A DNA stretch of 37,241 nucleotides from Cytophagales bacterium (GTDB taxonomy: Bacteria > Bacteroidota > Bacteroidia > Cytophagales > Cyclobacteriaceae), in the NCBI GenBank assembly GCA_020402945.1, contig JADBYQ010000087.1, positions 1-37,241 of the forward strand, written 5' to 3'. Made by a program: the position numbers and the translations under genes. Shown here piece after piece: positions 16,273 through 23,254 of this stretch (the stretch's first letter is position 1; every line of letters begins with the position of its first letter). Below the pieces are notes generated by a model. It was given only the letters and a program-made list of their open reading frames with translations, was not told the DNA's origin and did no database searches.

Positions 16273-16973
16273 TATTGCGCCTCCGCAATGCAGGCAATAC
16301 TTAGCGAGCGACATTGGCTGTTGATGAGATGTTGGCCACAGGCTTCTAATGTCGCACCAGTTGTTACAACATCATCCACTAGTAGAATCCGTTGACCAAC
16401 TATCATTTCAGCAGATTGAATTCCAAAGGCGCCCTCCACATTTTCCCAGCGCTCTTGTTTTGATTTTTTGGTTTGAGTGCTCGTGGTTGTTTTTCGCACG
16501 GAGATGCTTTCAGACCATGGAATTCCCAAACCATTACTGAGCCCTTCTGCAAATTTTGCACTTTGGTTGTATCCTCTTTTTCGCAAACGAGTTGGATGTA
16601 ATGGGATGGGAACAATAACATCAAATTCATTTTGAAACCCTGCCTGGGCTAGTTCTTTTCCATAGGTAGAACCTAGTTTTACCCCAATCTCTGGGTGATT
16701 GTTATACTTTAGTTCGTGTAGCAAATGTTGCACGATTCCGGATTTTCTGAACTTTAAGTAGGCTATTGCGTGTTCAATTGGCAACCGCCCGGTGAGACGG
16801 CTTTTTATCGGATTATCAATGACTAAGTGGTAATTCGTTTTTGGTAAATCAATCAGGCAGATCGTGCAAAGGGTGTCTTCTCCTTTTACCAATGATCGCC
16901 TACATCCATAGCAATAGTTGGGAAAGAAGAGGCTAATAAAATCTTTACCGATATTTAACAACCCATGACTCAT
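16272..16973 (-). CDS. ComF-family phosphoribosyltransferase-like protein
   Basis: A 233-residue protein from the ATG at 16971-16973; a GTG at 16982 is a possible earlier start. The N-terminus has the ComF zinc-ribbon-like cysteines (NYCYGCRRSL, then TLCTICLIDL). The C-terminal PRTase domain has the PRPP loop ILLVDDVVTTGATLEACG near residue 200 and the upstream IPLHPTRLRKRGYNQS motif. ComF proteins act in DNA uptake or in purine-linked roles; in most non-competent bacteria the function is unproven. It lies about 12 nt downstream of the acetoacetate-decarboxylase-like gene and is the last gene of that transcript, ending at the terminator. Confidence 0.9.
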   Translation of the reverse strand: MSHGLLNIGKDFISLFFPNYCYGCRRSLVKGEDTLCTICLIDLPKTNYHLVIDNPIKSRLTGRLPIEHAIAYLKFRKSGIVQHLLHELKYNNHPEIGVKLGSTYGKELAQAGFQNEFDVIVPIPLHPTRLRKRGYNQSAKFAEGLSNGLGIPWSESISVRKTTTSTQTKKSKQERWENVEGAFGIQSAEMIVGQRILLVDDVVTTGATLEACGQHLINSQCRSLSIACIAEAQ

Positions 16974-16985
16974 AATACTCACTTT

Positions 16986-17663
16986 TTATTTCTGAAACGC
17001 GTGATAGGCAGGAACGGGAAACTCCATTTTGAAGTTCTCCACGCGAATCACAAGTAGCGGTTTTACTTTTGTTAAATCAGGGAAGAAATCACTGCTGACT
17101 TTTATATTTTGCAACTTGGCTAAGTAAGCCATTCCACTACTCTTAGGTTTGGTTAACATCAATTTGTCCTTGTGAGCTTGAACAATCGTGAGCGGAAGTA
17201 TAGTCGTTGAAATAGGAAAGCAAATCCTACTTCTAATAAAATCTGCCTGGAAAAAGGATACACCGTCTTTAAAAATAGCTATATGGTCACTAATCTGTTT
17301 TTTTCCCCACTGAAAGTCTGCGAACTCTTTTGGGATACCCCAGTTTTCAATACCATTAACCACACTGCTTTGAGTGGAGACATAAATTTTCGAAATCGAG
17401 AACACCTTTTTCTTGTTGAATGAAAAAAGCCCGGGAATAAATAGCAATTCGTGGTAAGGACCAACGGGAGAATTTTGATAGTCCACGAGCATCACCGCTC
17501 CCCAGCCACTTACGAATTTTTCTTTTTGAAAATCAGCCAGAAAACCGTGTTCGGCCACAAAGGCTTTTGTAAAGCGGTAGAGAAGAATGTAGCCGTTGCC
17601 TGTAAGTTTCCAGGGAGCACAGGCGATTTCATTTTCATCTTTCGCAAAGTCAGGGCTTTCCAT
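16986..17663 (-). CDS. Acetoacetate decarboxylase-family protein
   Basis: A 225-residue protein. The N-terminal APWKLTGNGYILLYRF block, the middle GPYHELLFIPGLF strand, and NWGIPKEFADFQW match the acetoacetate decarboxylase fold. Lys112 in GIPKE occupies the position of the Schiff-base lysine of ADC. Several residues around the ADC active site (the second lysine of the KK pair) are replaced, here by Glu, so classic decarboxylation is doubtful; many ADC-like homologues have other Schiff-base chemistry. No signal peptide is visible. It is the first gene of a two-gene unit with comF and is divergent from the plug-like gene, with 63 nt between the starts. Confidence 0.7.
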   Translation of the reverse strand: MESPDFAKDENEIACAPWKLTGNGYILLYRFTKAFVAEHGFLADFQKEKFVSGWGAVMLVDYQNSPVGPYHELLFIPGLFSFNKKKVFSISKIYVSTQSSVVNGIENWGIPKEFADFQWGKKQISDHIAIFKDGVSFFQADFIRSRICFPISTTILPLTIVQAHKDKLMLTKPKSSGMAYLAKLQNIKVSSDFFPDLTKVKPLLVIRVENFKMEFPVPAYHAFQK

Positions 17664-17726
17664 AAGTAATAGGCAGAATAATTCGAAAGGATTCTAGAGA
17701 AACAATGGAAGATATAAAAATAATTT

Positions 17727-18233
17727 ATGAATTTTAGAGTTATGAAGAACATGATGCTTCGCATTGGGTTTTTAAGCGGTTTTCTTTTAGGAATTAGTAT
17801 AGAGTGCTTCGCACAATCAGAAACCGATTCTGTGCGGTTAAAGAGCCGTGCGGTAATATTTATTAACGGCAAACCAGTTCGTGATACGCTACGCTTATCC
17901 GAATTTGAAAGGATAGACTATATCAAAGGAAAGCAAGCCATCGAGTTGGTTGGCCCCAGAGGAAAAGGAGGCGTATATTTAGTAAGCAGCGATGGAAAGA
18001 TTCCTGTCTATGGCATCGTTACAAACCCAAAGGGAAACAAAATCAGTGGCGTAGAGGTTATATCAAGTGACGGCAAAGTATTAACGAGAACAAATAAATG
18101 CGGCACCTTTTTTATTTCTGCAGTCAAACTTTACGATGTGTTAATCATTCGAAAAAAGGGATTTGAAAATGTTCCTCTTAGGGTTCAACAAACCGAAAAC
18201 GTGATAAGTCTTACGAAGAAAAGAAAACAGTGA
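17727..18233 (+). CDS. Exported protein: TonB-plug-like segment plus carboxypeptidase-regulatory-like domain
   Basis: A 168-residue protein with a signal peptide ending near SIECFAQS; the ATG at 17742 is a possible later start. Residues about 42-90 (IFINGKPVRDTLRL, FERIDYIKGKQAIELVGPRG, GGVYLVSSDGK) follow the pattern of the TonB-dependent receptor plug: VDG-P, I-x-V-K-x-x-A, YG-xGxxGV. Residues about 94-150 (VYGIVTNPKGNKISGVEVIS, then GTFFISA) look like a carboxypeptidase-regulatory (Ig-like) domain. There is no beta-barrel, and the domain order is reversed from SusC-type receptors. It is probably periplasmic or outer-membrane associated, with unknown function. It ends 1 nt before the S41 protease gene, so the two are coupled. 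Confidence 0.65.
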   Translation: MNFRVMKNMMLRIGFLSGFLLGISIECFAQSETDSVRLKSRAVIFINGKPVRDTLRLSEFERIDYIKGKQAIELVGPRGKGGVYLVSSDGKIPVYGIVTNPKGNKISGVEVISSDGKVLTRTNKCGTFFISAVKLYDVLIIRKKGFENVPLRVQQTENVISLTKKRKQ

Positions 18234-18234
18234 T

Positions 18235-19635
18235 ATGAAAAGGATATTTCCATTTTTGCTCAGCACAGCACTAGTAGTAGTGATAGGATCATTGGCGTCA
18301 TGTACGAAAGACGAAGTGAAACCTGGTGAGTTTGATTACGTCAACTCTTGGATTCAGGATAACATGAAAGAAGTGTATTACTGGACAGATAGAATTCCGG
18401 CCTCGCCAAATAAAGCCCTGTCACCCGATAAATTTTTTGAGTCGTTGCTCGCAAAACCTGATGATCGTTTTTCCTGGATTCAGGATAACTATCAGGAGCT
18501 GCTTAATTCTTTGCAAGGAGTCACTAAAGAAGCAGGATACGAGTTTGCTCTCTATCGCGCTAACTCAACTAACAACAATGTCTTGGCGCAGATTCTATAT
18601 ATAAAGAAAGGATCTCCAGCCGAAGTCGCTGGATTAAATCGCGGGGATGTCATCGACCAAATCAACAACACGCAGATTACAGTCGATAATTATCAGACAC
18701 TACTACAGGCGATTAGCGAGCCTCACTCGATTACCTATCGTCCCTACAACTTTTCCACAAATGCAGTAGGACCGCCAAAAACCTTATCGTTAACGACTGT
18801 GGAGTATGCAGAGAATCCAAATTTCTTGGATAAAGTGATTACCTTGAACAACAGGAAAATCGGCTATTATGTCTACAATTTGTTTTCAACAGGACCAACG
18901 GCAACCAGTACGCAATACAATGATGAGATGGATGCAGTCTTTGCGCGGTTCAAGGCAGCAGGCATTACAGACCTTGTTTTGGATTTGCGTTTTAATAGCG
19001 GAGGAGCGGAAACAGCGACAGTCAATTTGGCGAGTTTGATTGGTAAGGGAGTAGACGCCTCAAAGGTTTTTGCCAAGAGGCAATACAATAGCACGCTCAC
19101 CGCTCAAATTTTAAACGATCCTAGATATGGGTCAGAGTTTTTGTCGACAAGGTTCAAAAGTAAATCTCAGAATGTGGGGTCGATGCTACGAAACAACCGA
19201 GTATATATTTTGACTGGAGCGCGAAGTGCATCTGCAAGCGAGTTGCTAATCAATGGGCTACGACCATTTATGGATGTGTACTTGATTGGCGCAAAAACAG
19301 CAGGAAAAAACGTTGGCTCAACAACGATATACGAAGCGAATGACCCCAAAAATAAATGGGGAATGCAGCCCATTATTGTTAAGTCGTTCAATAGTCTTGA
19401 TCAATCAGACTATGGAAATGGATTTACCCCAAACATCGTAGATGCCGACAATGGCGCGCAGCTTCCTTTGGGCGACACCAGTGAGAAGTTGTTGAGTCTT
19501 GCCATACAGCACATAAGTAGTAGCGGAAGAGTTGCCACCACAGAAGGAAACTTCGGAGTATCCCTTGGTCACTCATTTGATCTTAAAAACCGAAATTCAG
19601 ATTTGATCATTGAGGCCAACCCTTTCCACGATTGA
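18235..19635 (+). CDS. S41-family C-terminal processing peptidase, lipoprotein
   Basis: A 466-residue lipoprotein with lipobox LASC (Cys23). After an N-terminal region of about 90 residues (IQDNMKEVYYWTDRIP), there is a PDZ domain (SPAEVAGLNRGDVIDQIN, near residues 125-145). The S41 catalytic core follows: DLRFNSGG near residue 245, the serine motif GARSASASELL (about residues 328-338) and the lysine in GAKTAGK (Lys358). These proteases cleave near C-termini of periplasmic substrates. Attachment by a lipid anchor and its place after the plug-like gene suggest an outer-membrane or periplasmic role, but no substrate is indicated. It is followed by a 64-nt gap and a small lipoprotein gene on the same strand. 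Confidence 0.9.
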   Translation: MKRIFPFLLSTALVVVIGSLASCTKDEVKPGEFDYVNSWIQDNMKEVYYWTDRIPASPNKALSPDKFFESLLAKPDDRFSWIQDNYQELLNSLQGVTKEAGYEFALYRANSTNNNVLAQILYIKKGSPAEVAGLNRGDVIDQINNTQITVDNYQTLLQAISEPHSITYRPYNFSTNAVGPPKTLSLTTVEYAENPNFLDKVITLNNRKIGYYVYNLFSTGPTATSTQYNDEMDAVFARFKAAGITDLVLDLRFNSGGAETATVNLASLIGKGVDASKVFAKRQYNSTLTAQILNDPRYGSEFLSTRFKSKSQNVGSMLRNNRVYILTGARSASASELLINGLRPFMDVYLIGAKTAGKNVGSTTIYEANDPKNKWGMQPIIVKSFNSLDQSDYGNGFTPNIVDADNGAQLPLGDTSEKLLSLAIQHISSSGRVATTEGNFGVSLGHSFDLKNRNSDLIIEANPFHD

Positions 19636-19699
19636 ATTTTTTGGTGTCTCATTCCAACCTTTGCTGTTTAAAGGTGTCTAAATCAAAAATGCCGAATTT

Positions 19700-20065
19700 A
19701 TGAACAAGCTTGGATTGATTTTGCTCTTAACTCTGACTTTTTCTTCGTGCAAAAAAGACGAGGAAATTCAAAAAGCAGGATGTACGACACTAGCTACGGT
19801 GCAAGACCTTACTGGTTTAGATGGCTGTGGTTTTGTTTTTGAACTAGAAGACGGTACACGCCTAGAGCCACTTCGCATATTTTATTGTGGAACACCACCA
19901 GTGCCAAAAGAGATGCCAAAAGATCCTTTGCTCGACTTTGTTTTTGAAGCAGGTAAAAAAGTAAAGATTGGATACGAATTGACAGAATCAGCTAGCATTT
20001 GTATGGTAGGGCCGATGGTTAAAATTACCTGTATTGAAGAGATTAGCCCAACCAGTGAAAATTGA
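19700..20065 (+). CDS. Small lipoprotein of unknown function, 121 residues
   Basis: A lipoprotein signal with lipobox TFSSC (Cys17) is followed by charged residues KKDEE. The mature part has paired cysteines in GCTTLATVQDLTGLDGCGF, a beta-rich stretch FELEDGTRLEP, and further cysteines at IFYCGTPP, SICMVG and ITCIEE. The repeated Cys spacing suggests disulfides in the periplasm or at the outer membrane. The DL(T)GLDGCGFVFELEDG block is one I have seen in unnamed Bacteroidota lipoproteins. The gene ends 2 nt before the stop of the converging GH3-like gene. Confidence 0.75.
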   Translation: MNKLGLILLLTLTFSSCKKDEEIQKAGCTTLATVQDLTGLDGCGFVFELEDGTRLEPLRIFYCGTPPVPKEMPKDPLLDFVFEAGKKVKIGYELTESASICMVGPMVKITCIEEISPTSEN

Positions 20066-20067
20066 AG

Positions 20068-21591
20068 TTATTTTTCCGCCACCATCGCCAGGATATCATC
20101 AACAAATTCACGTGAATTACTTAACCTAGGGACTTTGTTTTGCCCCCCCAGTTTTCCTCGCTTTTTCATCCAATTATAAAAGGTGCCTTCAGAAACACTG
20201 TGAATTTTCGGGGCTACCAACGCAATGTCATGTGCGCGTTTGGCATCATAATCAGAATTGACTTTTCGAAGCGTATTATCTAATACTTCGGTAAACTCAC
20301 TGATACTTGTAGGCTGACTTCTAAACTCTATGATCCATTCATGACCGCCTCTTTTCGATTTTTCTAAGTATATCGGAGCAGCCGTGAAGTTATCGATAAC
20401 AGCACCCGTTTGCTCACAGGCACGGGTTATTGCCGTTTCAGCGTTTTCAATAATAACCTCCTCTCCAAATGCATTGATAAAGTGCTTCGTTCGTCCTGAT
20501 ATCCGGATGCGATAGGGTGAGGTGCTGGTGAATTTGATGGTGTCGCCTATGCTATATCTCCATAGCCCTGCATTGGTCGTAATAACCATTGCATAGTTTC
20601 TGCCGATCTCCACATCTTGCAAACCGATGGCGTCCGGGAATTCCTTGTCTACTTCTTCCATAGGAATGAACTCGTAGAACACTCCGTAATCAAGCATCAG
20701 CAAAAGATCTTCTGAATCTTTCTGGTCTTGAATTCCAAAAAAGCCTTCGCTGGCATTATAGGTTTCCCAGTACTTCATCTGGTCTCCTGGAATTAGCGAT
20801 TTGAATAAATTCTTGTACGGCTTAAAAGCGACAGCTCCATGAAAGAATACCTCCAAATTCGGCCAGATTTCCAGCATAGACTGCTTTTTCTCGAGCTCCA
20901 GTATGTATTGCAGCAACAAGACCGTCCATGTTGGTACCCCTGCAATTTGAGTTACGTCTACTCGGGCTGTTTCGCGAGCCAGCTTTTCAATTTTCTCTTC
21001 CCAATTGTCCATCAGAGCCACTTCCAAACTTGGGGTTCGAATAAACTCTGCCCATGGGGGGAGATTTTGCATAATGACCGCTGAGACATCTCCATATCGA
21101 GAGGTAGAAGTAGGGTCGTATTCGTTTACCCGACAGCTTCCGCCGATGGCCAGTCCCTTGCCTGAAAATATTTTTGTGTTTGGGTAATTGTTAATGAAAA
21201 TGGAGTAGAGATCTTTTCCCCCTTTGAAATGGCAATCTTCTAATGCCTCGGAAGTAACGGGGATGAACTTGCTTCTCGCATTTGTAGTACCGCTAGACTT
21301 GGCAAACCACTTCACCTCAGATGGCCACAAAATATTTTGTTCGCCATGTAGCAATCTCTCAATGTAGGGATAGAGTTGTTCGTAGGTGTGAACAGGTACG
21401 CGCTTTTTGAAATCCTCATAATTGACCAGATCCTCAAATGAGTATTTTTGGCCAAATTGCGTGTAGCGCCCGGAGGCTATTAGTTTTTTGAGTACTTCGT
21501 CCTGTACTTCATGCGGGTATTTCATGAAAAGCTCCATCTGGTGGATGCGTTTTTTCATGACCCAAGCCAGGATCGAGTTTAGGATTTGCAT
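20068..21591 (-). CDS. GH3-family acyl-adenylating enzyme
   Basis: A 507-residue protein from the ATG at 21589-21591. The ORF extends to 21633, but a -7/-33 promoter pair lies in that extension, favouring the shorter start. It carries the GH3/ANL adenylation motifs: KSSGTTNARSKFIPVT near residue 90 (P-loop-like), a YNASEGFFGIQ block near residue 285, and the YSIGDTIKFTS motif near residue 350. A C-terminal cap domain has INAFGEEVIIENAE. Plant GH3 enzymes conjugate amino acids to auxin or jasmonate; bacterial members are common in Bacteroidota with unknown carboxylate substrates. It is a single-gene transcript that converges on the small lipoprotein. Confidence 0.9.
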   Translation of the reverse strand: MQILNSILAWVMKKRIHQMELFMKYPHEVQDEVLKKLIASGRYTQFGQKYSFEDLVNYEDFKKRVPVHTYEQLYPYIERLLHGEQNILWPSEVKWFAKSSGTTNARSKFIPVTSEALEDCHFKGGKDLYSIFINNYPNTKIFSGKGLAIGGSCRVNEYDPTSTSRYGDVSAVIMQNLPPWAEFIRTPSLEVALMDNWEEKIEKLARETARVDVTQIAGVPTWTVLLLQYILELEKKQSMLEIWPNLEVFFHGAVAFKPYKNLFKSLIPGDQMKYWETYNASEGFFGIQDQKDSEDLLLMLDYGVFYEFIPMEEVDKEFPDAIGLQDVEIGRNYAMVITTNAGLWRYSIGDTIKFTSTSPYRIRISGRTKHFINAFGEEVIIENAETAITRACEQTGAVIDNFTAAPIYLEKSKRGGHEWIIEFRSQPTSISEFTEVLDNTLRKVNSDYDAKRAHDIALVAPKIHSVSEGTFYNWMKKRGKLGGQNKVPRLSNSREFVDDILAMVAEK

Positions 21592-21603
21592 AGGTACGAA
21601 GGA

Positions 21604-21633
21604 CAAAATTAGTTCTTCTTGCCAAGGGGGCAA
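21604..21633 (-). promoter_or_regulatory. Promoter for the GH3-like gene (TTG-N19-TAATTTTG)
   Basis: Minus strand: TTG at 21631-21633, a 19-nt spacer, then TAATTTTG at 21604-21611. This matches the Bacteroidota -33/-7 arrangement in both parts. It places the transcription start near 21599, just upstream of the chosen ATG at 21591 and downstream of the longer ORF start. Confidence 0.55.
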
Positions 21634-21692
21634 GCATCAAGTAAGGTAAAAGTCAAAATTCAAGATTATTGACCAACAAAGTATGTCATATC

Positions 21693-22310
21693 TTAACGTC
21701 CAGGCAAACTCCGTGAGTAGATAATGATATTGCGCAGATAAACCATGATGCCAAGTGATTGCGCGACCAACAGAACGGGTTCTTGTCGCGCTATGGAATA
21801 TGCCACCACCATTATCGAAGCAGCGAGGCTAATTATCCAGAACCCCAGCGGCAATACAGATTCATTTGCCTTTTCAGAAAAATACCATTGATAGAGGTAT
21901 CTACAGTTCAATAGCAACTGGCCAGTAATGCCAACAAACATAAATGTAAAAGACAAGTCAGCTTCTAACGCGAAAGTAGGTTCTTGCTGAAACCAAAGGA
22001 GCAGAATAGATGGAGGAATGGCCACTAAAAGAAGCTGAAAGAACAAAGGTATCGTAGACCAAAACCTTTTCAACTGAAGATTTCGAACATAGATGTAGAA
22101 TGAGATTGATTGCCCTATCAAAATCACGATATCTTGCCGAATCAATCCATAAAGCAGAAATAACGAAGAACCCGAAATGCTAAACACCCAAAACAAAGTG
22201 GGAGACACCACCCTGCCTTCGCGCTCCGATAGATACCATTGCACAATAGAGCGAGCGCCAAAAAGACTTTGTGCAAAAAAACCTAAAGCATAAACAAAGT
22301 ACTGATTCAT
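21693..22310 (-). CDS. Tandem LAB_N (lipid-A-disaccharide synthase N-terminal-like) membrane protein
   Basis: A 205-residue membrane protein from the ATG at 22308-22310, overlapping the EamA stop codon as ATGA. It contains two copies of the same three-helix unit: QSLFGARSIVQWYLSEREG near residue 14 and LLLNCRYLYQWYFSEKANE near residue 120. Each is followed by PxxFW / PLGFW, then RQ-----L--QS. This is the LAB_N domain, which normally occurs singly at the N-terminus of LpxB-type proteins or alone. LAB_N is related to the PQ-loop/SemiSWEET fold, so a tandem pair would resemble a SWEET-type arrangement. The substrate is unknown. Translational coupling to EamA suggests a joint role. Confidence 0.75.
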   Translation of the reverse strand: MNQYFVYALGFFAQSLFGARSIVQWYLSEREGRVVSPTLFWVFSISGSSLFLLYGLIRQDIVILIGQSISFYIYVRNLQLKRFWSTIPLFFQLLLVAIPPSILLLWFQQEPTFALEADLSFTFMFVGITGQLLLNCRYLYQWYFSEKANESVLPLGFWIISLAASIMVVAYSIARQEPVLLVAQSLGIMVYLRNIIIYSRSLPGR

Positions 22311-23254
22311 TTTTGGTGGCCGATAATAAGTACTCCGATAAGTATCAGGATCGTTCCAGTAATTTGCCAAATCGTAATCTGTTCACCCAATAAAATAGAA
22401 GCTAGAATAATGGTCGAGACGGGGCCCACACTGCCCACTACAGCCACATTGCCAGATCCAATCCTATCAATAGCAGCTACCACGAAATAGGATGGGAGTA
22501 CAGTAGAAAAAACGGCCATAAGAAAGCCATATAGATAAACCAAAGCAGGCAAGTGCCACAAGGACACTTCGCTTCTGATAAAGAAATGTAGCAAAACAGC
22601 AATGGAAGCAAGGCTCATTGCATAGCTGTTAAATTTGCTAGCTCCCACTTTGGGTATCATCCTTCCACTTCCCACAATGTAAGCAGCGTAAGTGAAGGCG
22701 CAGATAAAGATGTAGACTGCGCCTTTAACAAAGTTTCCATTCTCTACTGTTTGTCCGGCTACTTCACTCACAAAGGCAAGTGCAAGGCCCGCGTAGGTAA
22801 TAGTTACAGCTAACCATTGCATGGGCTTTATTTTTATTTTGAAGAATAGAGCAGACATGATGAGCACTAAGGTAGGGTAGATAAAAAGGATGAGCCGTTC
22901 AATGCTAGCGGAAACAAACTGAAGCCCCAGAAAGTCAAGTAGGCTACTAATGTAGTAACCCAGACAGCCAATGAGTGCGATAAGTACCCATTCTTTGATG
23001 GTGAATTTTGTGTTGCTACTTTGGCTAGAAGAAACAAAGGCCGCGCCTACAAAGAAAGGAACGGAAAAGATCATTCGCCAGGCTAGCAAAGTAACTGCGT
23101 CAATGTTTGTGTCGCGATAAGCAAGCTTCACAAAAATGGCTTTGGTAGAAAAAAGCACCGCACCAACAAGCGCTAAAAGTATACCCGTTAATAATTTGTT
23201 AGTGGGAAGTATCTTCACTTGTTTAGTAGGTGCACCAAAAATCCAAGGGATCAA
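22307..23254 (-). CDS. EamA/DMT-superfamily transporter
   Basis: A 315-residue protein with about 10 hydrophobic helices in two EamA repeats: FSTKAIFVKLAYRD in the first, and TVLPSYFVVAAIDRIGSG with VGPVSTIILASILLGE in the second. It belongs to the drug/metabolite transporter superfamily; the substrate is unknown. The frame begins at a TTG at 23252-23254 that overlaps the SNF2 stop codon (TTGA); a GTG at 23216-23218 is the alternative. Both starts are non-ATG. Its stop overlaps the next gene as ATGA. It is therefore the middle gene of a tightly coupled three-gene operon. Confidence 0.85.
   Translation of the reverse strand: MIPWIFGAPTKQVKILPTNKLLTGILLALVGAVLFSTKAIFVKLAYRDTNIDAVTLLAWRMIFSVPFFVGAAFVSSSQSSNTKFTIKEWVLIALIGCLGYYISSLLDFLGLQFVSASIERLILFIYPTLVLIMSALFFKIKIKPMQWLAVTITYAGLALAFVSEVAGQTVENGNFVKGAVYIFICAFTYAAYIVGSGRMIPKVGASKFNSYAMSLASIAVLLHFFIRSEVSLWHLPALVYLYGFLMAVFSTVLPSYFVVAAIDRIGSGNVAVVGSVGPVSTIILASILLGEQITIWQITGTILILIGVLIIGHQK

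Noticed and set aside
20068..21591. GH3-like gene as a recent transfer from plants
   Set aside because: GH3-family proteins are widespread in Bacteroidota, and the gene's base composition looks like its neighbours'.
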